NCBI GenBank assembly: GCA_036245805.1
Contig: BTRK01000006.1
Location: forward strand, 34,972,901 to 35,036,900
Direction of reading: 5' to 3'
Source of the DNA: Pristionchus mayeri
Taxonomy: Eukaryota; Nematoda; Chromadorea; Rhabditida; Neodiplogasteridae
DNA length: 64,000 nucleotides
In this document: positions 1 through 16,651 of the stretch, piece after piece
How the letters are laid out: the number at the start of each line of letters is the position of its first letter
How positions within the stretch are numbered: the stretch's first letter is position 1
Translations under genes and position numbers: made by a program
Notes under the pieces: model-generated
Databases searched by the model: none
What the model was told of the DNA's origin: nothing
What the model saw: only the letters and a program-made list of their open reading frames with translations

Positions 1-142
1 AAAGATTAGCGTCGAATTTAAATTTTAAATGAACATTCGGCGAGATTCCTAAAAGAGATTCGCTAGTTCTGAATGAAAATCTGTGTTATGAATTTTGTCT
101 TAGCAAGGGGGTACGAAACTAGGTTATCTAATGCTATTGCAG

Positions 143-4652
<4,510 letters not shown>

Positions 4653-5271
4653 ATATCGTATCCCTCAACTACCGTATAATCTACCGTATTCCACACCACG
4701 AACCCTTCCCGTGGCATTCTTCCCAGGGAGTGCACATTGCCCTGACACATAATTGGCCTATTTATTTGGAAACCCATTTCCGATACTCATTTCCCCATCT
4801 CCCACTTTCCCAAATTTCCCGGACCGCTAAGCATTAGAGCTTGAGCTCTATTTATTAGCTAGTGCAATCACATGGTATTTTATCGTCCGTCTAGCCATTA
4901 CTTTCCCTTCCAGATCTGATAATTCCTGTCTAGTCGCTTGATTCCACCAACATTCGCCATCTTACTCTCTTTATTTTGTAATATCTTCATAAATTAGTTT
5001 GAAAATTTTCGAACTCTCAGAATTTGTCTAAAACGGCCACATGAGATTGCTGAGTTTATGATATCCGAAAGAAAATGCAACAACTAAATTTTTGTTCTAT
5101 CAATGTGTTCTCCCAGTGACAACGAAGGAACTTTATTATTGATGGCACTCAATCGATTAAATGGCAGAGGCTTAAAAGAGGATGGAGGATCTCTGTGACA
5201 GGAGCAAGAAGAGGAGGGGAAGTGAGGGGAGGAGTCGACGAGCCAATCGGTGACTACTAGGGGCGATCTCT
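4653..5271. other. Intergenic, convergent tails of PKC and flp-32
   Basis: Stop-rich, C/T-rich sequence following the PKC stop; holds the 3' UTRs of two convergent genes. No coding exon or RNA gene seen. Confidence 0.6.
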
Positions 5272-7487
5272 CTACAGGCCGTAGCCGTCGGATGATCCGT
5301 CCAACGCCGCCAATCGGTTCAGGTACTCCCAGCGGCCCATGTAGCCCGGACCAGACCTGCAAGAAATCATTTCCTTGATTCTGGTGGATACGGTATGTAC
5401 GGAGTTACAGTAGCAAGGAATACGGTACTTACTCGGCGGAGTAATCGATGGGTGCGGCTCGCTTGCCAAATCGCACGAGAGAGTTGCGCATCGCCTTCTT
5501 TGCCGGCCTGACAATGATTATATTTCTCGACCACATTCAACTGCCCCATTCACTTCCATTTGCCTACCAATCCTCCATGTCCCTTGGACAGGTAAGTGCT
5601 CCGTCCATTCAACAGTTCAGTCCTCCATTCTAAGGGCCTGTAATTTTCTCCAACTTCCTAGTGTCTCTTTGCATCAACGCGGTGCATCTGAGTACGCAAT
5701 TTTGCTTGCAAAATCCTCGCACTTGGAAACTCCCTTTTTTCCTCAAGTACGTCAGCTCATCTTCTCAAAAAGGGCCTCATCCTAAGCTCCTCTTTTCCCA
5801 CGACCATTGTCTCAAGTGTTCAGTGTTACGTTGATGGCCACTTCGCAGTTCCTGGTTTGTAGTTCTAGATCACACTACAGACACAGAAAGATTTCGAATT
5901 TTATGCCCACACACGATTAGTCACAGGCATTTTGTTCGAGGACGCATGCTCATTTCCCCGAAACAATCTCTCCCGGTCATTTCCTCGTTCACCTCAACAG
6001 TCCAGCCATTCCACCTCCATCGCCCTTCCCACAAATAGCAGTGCGCAAAAGTGGTCGAGTGAAGCCGAAATTGTATGGTTTCTAGGAGATTCGCCGTCTC
6101 TTTACTATTCCTTTTTCTTCTTCTCACATGTCGTCACGTGCAAGCGCATCAGTGTGTCGCGCCGAACAGAAAACAAAGACAACGATTGCCAGCACTTCTT
6201 TACAATCCTGGACCGAAAATGGGTTGCAGACATTTGACAAAATGATACTAGAGAAGCAAGCGAACACAGATGGACCAAGGAAGTAATGGATGCCCAATTC
6301 TGGATTGGCCAAGTAAAAGATAAAGAAGTGCATCCATCCGCGTGAATCCCATCTCGTATCCATCATCGAGTCTGCGTACACCCTACACATCCACTCTCAT
6401 CACGCCATTATATCTTCTTTTAGCGCGTTGGCGTCGAGAATGAACTGCGAATGAGCCTCAGGAGGATCATTCATTCCGACTCTCCTCCTACTCTCCCTCT
6501 GCATACTCCGACACTCCCAGAATGAATGATGTCTGAGATGGGCCATAAAGGCGCCTTGGGGCCCGAGATTACTTCGGCTTTATGACCCATAACTACTGTA
6601 GCCTGAGACCCGGAAAACTTCAAATATCTGCTCGTTTCCGATGGAGCGAAATTAAAATCTGTTCTCTTCGCTTCCGTTAACCCCGCGGAAGAATAGTTGA
6701 CGATTCGTGGCTTTGGAAGAGGCCCCTTTCTATCCCCATCCTCTACTTGGCGTCTCTCCATCCCTCTAAACTCCTCTCGCTCTGCCCATCCTTCCGAATA
6801 AAAGAATAATATGGTCAGCAGGTGTGATCGAGGCAGTGTATTTGGCAGGGAACGCGTTGCCATTCCTTCGTGCCAATGCAAAGGGTGAATATTGAAGATG
6901 GAAGAAATAACTCTCAAAGAGCACAATAAAGAAATGCGACAGTCCGACGAGATGCTATTGTAAATTGTGGCGTGTAAATTGCTTGTAGGCGTAATTGCTC
7001 GGCTTTGATACGATTTTCCATAGCTATTGAGAGTCGACGTGCGTCTGGTTATGTGGAAAGTTCACCCGCAAAACTACCATTCACTACACTATTATCGTCA
7101 CTCTTCTACGTATATCACAATCACTTTCATTTGACACTTTTCAAGAACATTTTGATTGGTAAGTTCATTAAATTGGAACATCAATGCCTTGACCTCCTTC
7201 TGAACACTTTCATGGGGCAATAGCGAGGATTTATGTATCTCTCTTTCAATAATTATCTAATTGTGGAACCCGAGATCGCAAGGATAGCTGAAGCAATTTA
7301 CTATTCAAACTATGCTAAACTACGCAAGTTGACTTGTTTGCATGCTTCGTGGCAGACTTTCTGCGAGCAGCAAAATAAAATATGGTTTTATGAAAATTTA
7401 AGATGCTGGTGAATCTAACCTGCTGGCCATGGTGTCTACTGCGAGGAGTGCCAGAACGAGGAAGATGAGGAAGGATCGGAAGTGCAT
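5272..7487 (-). CDS. flp-32: FLP-32-type neuropeptide precursor (AMRNSLVRFamide)
   Basis: Secreted precursor of a FMRFamide-like neuropeptide. Three exons on the minus strand: 7487-7420, 5507-5433, 5356-5272, phases matching (22 codons + 2 nt; 1 + 72 + 2 nt). Exon 1 is a signal peptide (MHFRSFLIFLVLALLAVDTM). Exon 2 encodes KK-AMRNSLVRFG-KR: a dibasic site, the peptide, an amidating glycine and a second dibasic site. AMRNSLVRFG is the peptide I recall as the single product of C. elegans flp-32. The precursor is about 75 residues with one RFamide copy and an acidic/aromatic tail ending DGSSDGYGL. The start codon is one base after a good acceptor (ctctctccag|aATG), as expected for a spliced-leader site. 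Intron 1 (5508-7419, 1.9 kb) holds nothing I could identify. Confidence 0.92.
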
Positions 7488-9228
7488 TCTGGAGAGAGAC
7501 GAGAGGTCGACTCGACGACGTCCACGAATTGAAGTGACACCCAGGTTACGGCCGGCCCACCCTCAGCCCCGCCCACTCTCATGCTGCGACTCCACCCACT
7601 CCGATGGAGGGTCAGGAGGGGAGATTAGACAAACTGCTTGAGAATTGACGAGAATAGGAGATGATGAGGATGTTATTTACTCGAGTGGCGTGAAATGATG
7701 AGCTGGTTAAACCTCTAAGACATGCGTGTGTTTTGAGATTTACGAGAAGTGAAAAAAGATCGCAAACTTCAAAGTTCTGCACGAGATACCAGAACTGATG
7801 TTTTTTACATGATTTACAGCGCAGTCCGAATTGTTCGAAAAAGTGGTTTCGTGCCGAGAATGAGATAGAGGTGGTCAGCAATCTTTTCGAAGATCCGACA
7901 TCTTCAAAGTGGCATGCAGTAGTCGCAACAAGCATCTGTGTGCAGATGCTGGGAAATAACTTTCCACGCATGTCATGTAATTGCATTTTCAACACTGAAC
8001 GACGAGTGTGTATGGGGATGGACAAAGAAATCTTGCGTGGAAGAGTACTTATTCTGCAGGCTCGTATGCAGTAAGAATGTTACCAATACTATTGGATGAG
8101 TATAATGATATTTTTGAAACTAGAAAATAGTAAGTATCCTCTACTTTGTAGCATCTTTGTCTGGGATGAAATCATGCCAGATCGAATTTCGTTTTGCTTT
8201 TCGAAATTCGAGGATAAGTGGTATTTTCGAAATGTGAAAGGCGATGCGCTCGCTTTGCTTTGACTCCATTTTTGGTGTCTCCATCGTAGATTCGTGACAC
8301 GACTGTCATTTGTCTTATGATGAGACGTCTCGCGACGGATTCTCTCCCTCGAGGACACTCCCCCCCTCTTGTCCCTCCCTAATGCATTACACGCCTCCAC
8401 TTTTACCCCTCTAATCTCGAAGGAGAAAGGAAAGACAACTGGAGAAGTTCTGTTGGAGAAGGGGCTTTGCCTACGACATTCGAAACGCTTCTTCTTCGAG
8501 AGGAGGAATTATGCCTGGGAACTTGGGAGGGGATACCGTAGGAGGATGAGCGAAAGAGACGCTCCTGGGAAATGTCAAGAAGAGCTTGGATTAGACAGCC
8601 TGTATTTCCTTAGTTGAAATCTCCCTCATGAGTCTTCTCTTCGGTGAGAGCTGCCAGAGAGTGTGCTAATTGAGGAGTGGGCGATCCTTTCCTCCTACAG
8701 TCTCTGCCGTTGACAGAATACCGTGCCAGCGCCAGAGATTACTTCGCCGCTTCCGGTGTCCAAACAACAGAGACAACAGACAATTCATCGCGAACACGTG
8801 ATGTCACCACTTCAGAACTCCTTCAGTTCTGGCCATTCGCGTGCAAGATTCGGGATTCGGGACTGTTTTCAAAGCAGCGATTTTTCTGCAAGCAATAAGG
8901 TACAGAGAATGAGCAAACAGGTGAAAAAAGCTATGTACAACAGAAAACAATTCTAGTGAGAATTTTCTGAATGACTTCATTGTGCCTCTTGGAGATGGAC
9001 AACGGGGCGATGACGAAGGAATTGGTGGAAGAAGTCAGAGATGCGTCTCCTGACCGTTGGCCATGCCATGCATAACCACCTCGTTATCTGATTAAGAAAT
9101 ATCAAATCATCGATTCTTGCAATTAGTGGTATTTTTGCGCATAAAGAACACTAAAATCGCTCTTTTGTGAATGCATTCAAGCAGGGGGTGGTGATAAATA
9201 AATTTATGAATCTTAGGTCACTCAGAAG
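7488..9228. other. Intergenic region upstream of flp-32
   Basis: Contains a GC-rich patch at about 7540-7615 (CCGCCCAC-type sequence) next to the flp-32 start, possibly promoter-proximal, and otherwise no supported exon. Open frames of 60-140 codons here have no family features and no matched splice phases. Confidence 0.5.
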
Positions 9229-12096
9229 TCATTCAAAGGAAGTTCTCACAGAGTTGTTTGTGTAGTCAACCTCCGGCTTCTCGGAAGGAATGAATTTATC
9301 ATGGAGTTCAACCTAAATTTAAACAAACGAATTTAAACAATTTCCATCCACGTGATTTTTTTAAAAATTTTATTGTCAACAGTGAAAGCCGTTCATTCTC
9401 CCAATTGCTGTGAGGAGAAGGAAGAGAACACTGACCATGACATCCTGGCAGGAAGTTCGCATGAAGAAGAGCTTGATGCGGATGCCGCCAGCGACGAGGA
9501 AAATAATCAGAATGATGATCATCGTTCCTGAGAAAACACAAAATGCAGATCTAGAGAAATTCGTTCCCACCATCGACAATCGAGTGATTCGAGCCCCAGT
9601 AGCTGTAGATCTGCAATTTGATTGTGAACACGGGTTTTAATTTTTATATTTCTTAGAATAAACATTTGGACCTCGCAGAAGTTGCCAGTAAAGCGTGTAT
9701 CGAAGCAGGTGCACTTGAACGTTTCCAGGTTGCATTTTCCTGCAAAGATAAGTCTGCGACTACATTCTTGTTGCATCTAACTAGCATATTCCAAGCCATC
9801 GCATGCATCACTCCCTCACTCACCATGGGGCGAGCATGGGACGATGCTGCAGTTGTTGATGAGAGTCTCGCACTGTTCGCCTTCGAAGGGAAGCTCACAG
9901 TCGCATCGACCTGCATTGAGTGCAGTGTTTGGACTCAGGGAGTGATGGGAGTTTTGATACGTATCCACTCATAACAAGCGGTCAACACTCGTCATATTTT
10001 CCAAGAACACCGAAATATATGGGCACGAAAGGTTTGCTAGTCTGTCTATTTCTAGAAAACACGGGAATTTTTAGACGATATTTTGGAGAAGAGAACTATG
10101 ACTCCCTCTCTCAAATATGCTTGGATCAGTATTGCAGGGAAAGAACAAAAATATTCTCAATGACTCATTGCCAGTCATTTTGCAATTCCCATTAACGCAG
10201 TCTCCATTGATCCCGCAGCGATCGCAAGCCTCTCCATGGTAGGGAAACACGCAGTCACTACAAGTGAACACGCACTTCTCTTTAGCTTACCCCGATTCTA
10301 GAATGACGGAAATGAAGTAATGGTTCAGTAATTGAAATGTTGATGTGCATGAAAAAAATGCGAATTTGTTAACTGACGAGCAAGTGCCATTGGAGCAGAT
10401 GCCGTGGGCACAGCCCTGTGGACAATGCTCAGTGCAATCCTCTCCGAAGTATCCCGTGAGGCAGAAGATCTGGGAGGGTACGGTATAAATAGCGTGATAA
10501 GGGGCAGGAATTGGGGATTCAGGAATACGAAACGAGTAATGTTATCATAGTGTAACTTACCTCCAGTTTGAGTGCTACGATGAGCAAATCGCGTACTTTC
10601 GAGTCATCTCTGCTCACTTCGTACTCGTGGTACGCCTCTAGGAACTTCTGTAATGCCTAAAATGGACAATTGACAAGAACAAATGACGTAATAGACCTCA
10701 CTTAATTGATTTTTTCATCTCTTTATGACCAACTGCACATTCTTGACAACTACATTCACAGTGACATACTCACACCGGCATTTGGATGCGTATCGTTGAT
10801 GACTCCGAGCACGATTTCGCCCCTTCTCACTCGCAGTCTGATCCACGTTGAAGAGAAGCGATGCTACAAATAATATTGCACGAAAAATACTAGTTTTTTT
10901 GCTATTCTCACGAGTCTTTGAAAAGCATGAGGAAACATTACTGTGTTTTCTTACCGTTAGCACGTCATCAAACGTTTCGTTCTTGAGTGTCGCTATTATT
11001 TGCTGCTGAAACTATCGATATTTAGTTGTAACCTGCAAGTTCTAATCACCGTATTGAAGATGTTTTTCTTGGCTTTTCCTATTTCGTCCTGGAAGATCCG
11101 AATGAGACCGCGAGGAGCCTTCTGTTGATACACAGAGAATGAGGCAATCGACTGAAAATACTTTCACATTATTCTGAATTCTCCAATCATCTCACATTGA
11201 ATACATCGCATGTTTCCATTTCGGGTGCAGACTTGAAGCAAACTTGGAGTTTCGTCGCGTCTGAACACAGTAGCTCATGATTAGTAAAGTATTTTTGTTT
11301 GAACTTTGGGGAAGTCGATGGCCGAGTATCGTAGTCTGCTTGATGAACTGCCCGGGTCGAGATTCCTTAGCTAACTGAAATCATACTACTCGAAATTCTT
11401 AGTTTATAGAAAAATCGCTCATTCTCAGGGGTTCAACAGCCCGTTGGAACAGATAAAGAACTATCAAGTGGTCGTGAATTTACTCAGATTTATTCATCCG
11501 TTCTACGGTGGGTACATAATGCCCTCGGACATCTTAAATGAGCACGAGGGTGGCAATATCAAGTTTCTCATTGCGGGGGAAAGTTGTGCCCTACTTCTCC
11601 CTAACCCTTCCACTCATTTTTTGCCCTACGTCGGTCCTCCTCTAGACCGAAGTTTCAGACTTCTCCAATAGGCAGCTGAAAGTAAGACTCTCCACTTCTG
11701 TCTCCCCGTTCGGACTGATCGCATTGGAATCACTTGTACGGAAAAGAGCAATAAAATGGCGAAAATGATATGCGATTTTTACGTTTACTCAGGATGTTGA
11801 AATAACTTTTCTATGGATGAAAGTGTACAAAGATGATGCTAATCCACGCAGCGCTGAGTTTGAGTATTATTTTTTTTCTGAGGTACGCATGGGCTTGATC
11901 TCTAATCATTTACAAAAATATGTGGAACAGTAAAAAATATGGTTAACATTTCCACTACATGTCACAAGGAACACTAAATTTGAAGAGTTGTAAAAGGATG
12001 AACGGACTAACTCACATCGTATGTGGTTCTCGAATGGACGGGAGACACAAATGCGAGAAGAAGGATGAGGTCTTTCATGATGAAGGAAGTGAGCAT
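9229..12096 (-). CDS. LAG-2/DSL-like single-pass membrane protein with EGF repeats
   Basis: Probable Notch-ligand-like protein. Minus-strand exons: 12096-12016, 11374-11305, 11260-11196, 11151-11050, 11005-10955, 10863-10774, 10656-10561, 10469-10378, 10257-about 10172, 9910-9824, 9739-9664, 9610-9436, 9312-9229; about 385 residues. Order: signal peptide (KDLILLLAFVSPVHS), a 180-residue N-terminal region with C-x12-C (VCFKSAPEMETC), a DSL-like start (IFCLTGYFGEDCTEHC), EGF modules (CSDCVFPYHGEACDRC; RCDCELPFEGEQCE; KCNLETFKCTCFDTRFTGNF), one membrane helix (TMIIILIIFLVAGG) and a short tail ending VRTSFE. Size and order match C. elegans LAG-2 (about 400 residues). The start may instead be 12078 (MKDLILL). 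The donor near 10172 would be GC-type; the 9664 boundary is also uncertain. A generic EGF membrane protein is the alternative. Confidence 0.65.
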
Positions 12097-12216
12097 ACGT
12101 TACTCCTAAAATATCAATAATGTGATCCGTTCGAAATTAATGTTGGAAAACATCTGATTCTAATGAAAATATTAAAATCGCTGGTTAATGTTTATTATAC
12201 TTTTCGATGTCATATA

Positions 12217-12244
12217 TCAGGCTGATAAGTTTTTTCCAATTTTT
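12217..12244 (+). repeat. Mariner-like terminal repeat, left copy
   Basis: TCAGGCTGATAAGTTTTTTC preceded by TA (12215-12216). The reverse complement, with a 4-nt insertion, occurs at 15761-15790, also bordered by TA. Confidence 0.5.
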
Positions 12245-13290
12245 ACTTTTAATTGTTTCACTCATTCTGGTCTTTGGTTATAATTGATTATCATTTTTAT
12301 TTTTACATATTATTAGTGCATGAATGCTCTCTTTAGCGCACTTTAGTCAAGACATCTTGAGAGCTCCTAGTGCTCATAGTTTGAAGTCAAAGTAGCCGTG
12401 GCTACGAATGTAGCTGCGACTTTCTCAGGTTAGATCTTTCCAGTGAGTCGTGATTAGGCAAAATAATAAACACTATCGTGAAGTGTGATGAACGTACATC
12501 ACAATAATGCATGTGATTCGGATTTGGCACAGAAGACCTGTTCAAATAAGGTGCAAATTTCAGAGTCGTGTTCAGTTCGCCATGACCAAAATGAGTTTCG
12601 TTTACTGCGCATTCGCACACATTGGCCTATCGAAACCAAACCGTTCTCATCATAAAGCTTCCTACATGAGGAGCTTATATTTGCTTTATGGTGGACTTTC
12701 ATCATTACAATCACAAGCTGCAGTCATCGACGCTAATATGATGGAATTTACACATCGAAATCAGTGTATTTCAAAGCTTCCTGATTAGATGATAGATGAT
12801 TGTCCCACATCTTTGTGTTTATCAGCATCAGCTACCCTCGAACTATCCCTCATTAGCTTCACATAGTCATGGGATTCCTGAGAATTCAAAAATGGTACTC
12901 CAAAAATAACCAATAAAAGTCAAAATTTTGTTCGGTGAGGTCAATATTCGGATTTTTCGATAACTCTCATTTTTGAAAAGGGGATGAAGCGAGATCTCAA
13001 ATTTCTCGAATGGCAAAGTTACCCCATAGAGTAAGATTAAAGCGCCCCTATACAAAAGTCAGTCTCTATAACACAAAAGGCATGAAAGGTGCCAACTCAA
13101 GCATGCTTTATTTTCTACGTGGCTCATTTGCTATTCTCTAATCATCGGATTGAGTAAGCTAGCACCGCTTTTAACCACTTTTTTGAAAGAGTATTCAAGG
13201 GGCTTCTCAATAATGTGTGTGAAGATTCCCAGTCTATTTTTCCTGCAATGAAACAGCGTGCCCAACTCTTTAAAAATTTTATTGAAAAAT

Positions 13291-13322
13291 TCGATCGTGG
13301 TTAAAGGAGTGCTCCGGGGAAT
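13291..13322 (+). repeat. Inverted short repeat, left copy
   Basis: Holds GTTAAAGGAGTGCTCCGGGG within a longer match to the reverse complement of 15595-15622; the two differ by a 2-nt indel. Probably ends of related mobile sequences. Confidence 0.5.
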
Positions 13323-13842
13323 TCATACATGAAAGCTCTTGCAACGAAAATATAGAGCTCTCATGTGAGTACGGTAGTGGCTTGGCAAGTAGCCAACAAA
13401 TCGCAAACTGAAACAGTCATTCGAGCATCAGTTTTTTTCCTCTTCTAGTATTTGTTTTTGCTTTATTTTCATTCTGTGTTTATTGAATTGTGATAATGTG
13501 ATGCGTACTCTATCGATTTTTCTAGCTTTAACTTACTTGGAGCACCAAAATCGTTCGAACTTCGACGTAGCAATGTAACGCGTTTTTCTGACCATTCTAA
13601 ACGCGATTTCGATTGGCAACAGCGTTAAATAGCTCTTATATTATATAAATCCTTTCTTGGAATCTTTTTTTATTAGGATGAAGCTTTTCCAAGCTGTAGT
13701 TGACTCACTCGACCTGCGCTGGAACCCCATTTGTTAGGTGATCATGTTATTTTCCCACTCTCTTTGTTATCATGTATTGTTGTTCCTGTTTAATCGGTAT
13801 CTAATTATCGTGTTTCGATTATTTATCTTGGTTTATATCCAG

Positions 13843-14218
13843 AGGAACGCGAGGAGTTCAACATACGAGTTCGTGATTCTTACAACTAATTTACTTTTGC
13901 GACACGAAAAATCGGACCAGAGACCATAGAACAACCAGAGAATAGACTTCCCACTCAATATATTGTGTCTGCTTTTAGGACGCCCCGACTCCTGGAGTGA
14001 AGAACATCACGGAAGATATCGGCGGTGCGGCGAATCGTCCACACTCAGGTACTTTAGTGGATTTATTTGTTTATTACTAGTTCAAAATGCATTTACATGG
14101 CATTTGTGGAAAAAAATACAATATTCGTTCATAAATCACCTTCGCAAGTGATGATGTTGCAGGACTCGTCGCTGGCGCCACCAAGATCTCGCTCGACAAC
14201 GATATCTGGTCGCTCTAG
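13843..14218 (+). CDS. Exons of an unidentified gene (fragment)
   Basis: Three exon-like blocks with matching phases: 13843-13868 (EREEFNIR), 13979-14048 (DAPTPGVKNITEDIGGAANR, then PHS) and 14163-14218 (GLVAGATKISLDNDIWSL, TAG at 14216-14218). The last two have clean acceptors (cttttag, tgttgcag) and donors (gtactt) and codon-like composition. I do not recognise the protein and find no start or upstream exons before the neighbouring minus-strand gene, so this may be the end of a small gene or a relic carried between the mariner-like ends at 12217 and 15790. Confidence 0.4.
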
Positions 14219-14332
14219 GTCAGCACTTTTCCTTGTTCAATCTACTGTGATTTCGTCTATTTCTTTACTTGTTTTTTTCCCTTCCGTTTTTTCCTTTGTC
14301 ATTATCTTGCCAATAATATTTCCCTCTTACAG

Positions 14333-14368
14333 ACGAAGAAAAGCTCGGGCCTCTACGAGAAGCTGAAA
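14333..14368 (+). other. Further exon-like block (TKKSSGLYEKLK)
   Basis: Twelve codons between acceptor ctcttacag and donor gtaatg, 115 nt beyond the TAG of the unidentified gene fragment. It could be part of an alternative 3' end of that gene, but joining it does not preserve an open frame with the donors I tried. Confidence 0.25.
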
Positions 14369-15298
14369 GTAATGGATCGAGCCCGGTGCCACCGCCTACA
14401 GGGACAAGGTACCACCCCTGTTCCTTTTTTTAAAAAATAATACACTATCCCGATCGCTCCCCCGCCTTTCGCGGGTGCTCCCGTGCCAGTAGAGTAGGTT
14501 TCGCAATCACTCGTGGCGATGCCTGTTCTGGTACCTTCCAACCATTAGGTGGGCAATTCTTCATCCACTAGTCGGGATACAGGGATACAGTGGTGGGGGA
14601 GTGGCCCACCTACTGATTGGAAGAAACCAGAGTGTTTGCGCGCGCTCTCTATTTCATGACCGATTGCATATCCGAATAGACGCCATCACGCTGCGCTTTA
14701 TATATCGGTATAGGATAGTGGAGGATTCATGCTTTTGATACTGGCATGCCTTCGGGAAAATTGTTTAACGACTCCCCGCACAACTATCTACTTTCAGGGC
14801 GTTCAAGGCCGTGGAATTCGTCCAAGTTCAGAAGAACTTCGATCCTTGAAGATCGAATCTCGTGAAGGAATGGGATTTCGAAGAATATGGAAGAGCTAAT
14901 GGAAACATGACTGCAACCACTCGTAAATTGGATCAACCATCTTGTTTTGTTGTTTTTTTGTTGCTTCACCTTGTTGTTCGCGATTATTTGTTGAATCCTC
15001 AAGTTGTTCTTTTATTGATGTTTTGAGTCAGTGATAAACAAAAACCATTGAACTCACTTTAAACTCGAAGGGAAGCCGACAATTTTTCTTACAGTAATCC
15101 AGAGCGAGTAAGGAAGGGTGCTCTTCTAATAGTACCACTAATTCCAATCTTTTACCATCTTCTTATTCTTCTACTAAGAAGGTGCTGAATATTTTAGTAA
15201 AAGTGTTAGTTGTTTTTTTCCAGAGTTAACCCGTATTTGTTGGTGACCGTTGGATTTTGAGGGGAGATAGAGAACCACAGACAGCCAACGAGCATCTG

Positions 15299-15371
15299 AC
15301 CATGTGTCCTAGTGGATAATGGAATTGTCTTGTTATCCGTCGGTTGTGGGTTCGAGTCCTATCCAAAGCGC
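15299..15371 (+). pseudogene. tRNA-like sequence (degenerate)
   Basis: Has an A-box-like D arm (TCCTAGTGGATAATGGA) and a T arm with B box (GGTTCGAGTCC), but the acceptor strands do not pair and no proper anticodon stem forms. Best read as a tRNA pseudogene or a tRNA-derived repeat. Confidence 0.45.
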
Positions 15372-15594
15372 CTTTTAATTGCTAAAGTATCTTCACTTTT
15401 CGAACTCTTGTTCATTCTCAGTACAGTATCCCAAATTTAAAAACTGTCGAATTTGCGCGCATTGCCTGCGCTGATTGCAAAGCTTTGAGAGGCCTTAGCA
15501 ACTCTTAGAGGCTTCTGTAGCATTTCGTACAAAGTGATCTCTGATCGGATGAGTGTCCTCTACAACACTCTTTTGCCAGTTCGGGTGGCTGGAT

Positions 15595-15622
15595 ATTCCC
15601 CGGAGCACTCCTTTAACGATCG
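15595..15622 (-). repeat. Inverted short repeat, right copy
   Basis: Reverse complement of the sequence at 13291-13322 apart from a 2-nt indel. Confidence 0.5.
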
Positions 15623-15760
15623 ATTTCTTCAATGACTTAAAAGCACGGCACAATTCGAACATATGATTATAAGTGTGAACTATACCCCTACATAATGCTA
15701 CGGATTAATACTGATCGGATTTGAAGGACGCTTTTTAGGAAACTTTGAATTACGCCTCCG

Positions 15761-15790
15761 AAATTGGAAAAAACTTATGAATCAGCCTAA
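15761..15790 (-). repeat. Mariner-like terminal repeat, right copy
   Basis: Reads TTAGGCTGATTCATAAGTTT inward on the minus strand and is followed outside by TA (15791-15792). Partner of 12217-12244. Confidence 0.5.
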
Positions 15791-16651
15791 TAAGTGCGTA
15801 GATGTACGTGTGAATACTGAGAATCGGAAGGAAAGGCGCGAATATATCTCGTCGCCCTGGAATGTTTCTAGACTCTAAGCTCCGCCCAGAAAAAAACTAC
15901 TGAGAAACCAAGAACTACTGGAGGAAGAGATTCTCATAGTTCAAAAAATTATTTTTCGAGGAATGACCGCGCGAAATGGCGTTCGAAATTCGATGTATTT
16001 TGACGAACTATCGATTTTCTGTGAATGGCAAAATTTTCAGACAACTTCAGACAAAGTTCGAAAAAAAATGAAAACGCAGCTGGTATGTGAACGTGAGTAG
16101 ACAGACGTGGAACACGTTTTTCGCATTCATGTTTTTGACAATCTCAATAATTAGAAGAAGGCCAGAAATGACGAGTAAGAGAGATTTATTGAAGAAACAA
16201 AGTAGGGAGTGGATATGTCCTTCTCTTTTCATTTCTCACCGTGATGTTTGTTTTATTGGGTGAAATATGCTTTCTAGATCTCAGAAAAGCATCTTTAACT
16301 GGATGGTTCAATTCCTGGTTGAGACAAGTCTTTCCTCGTCTCCAATAAAAAAAGGGAAAAGAGATAGGTGACTCAAATTGAGATGTGTGTAAAATTATGG
16401 AAGAATTAATTAGAAAGTAAGATGAGGCCTAGAGCGGGCACTTAAAGAGCGTCCGAGCAATGCAAATTTGCTGAAACTGCCACCCGTGCAATTACTTGCC
16501 CACGAAATTAGAGATTCTTGAAATTCAGATCCTGCTAAATAGAATACATTTATTATACTAATTATGTGACAACAACTGGAACGAAGTCTCTGAGGGACTA
16601 TCGGAATGGCACGAAATTCACGGCGAGGACGAATGGGGAGTTGAAGTGTTT

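Larger units (their letters stand above)
12097..13842. other. Intergenic, repeat-bearing stretch
   Basis: No firm gene. Minus-strand frames between about 12730 and 12400 show a weak resemblance to a decayed mariner N-terminus (LYDENGLVSIGQC), too poor to call. A short plus-strand frame at 13678 (MKLFQAVVDSL) follows a good acceptor but stops after 19 codons. Confidence 0.4.
14369..16651. other. Non-coding stretch downstream of the channel gene
   Basis: Apart from the tRNA-like sequence and the two repeat copies listed separately, I see no exon with matched splice sites here. Confidence 0.5.

Noticed and set aside
12402..12714. Minus-strand frames that might be a decayed mariner transposase
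   Set aside because: Only a loose resemblance to the N-terminal helix-turn-helix; no catalytic motifs, not called as an element.
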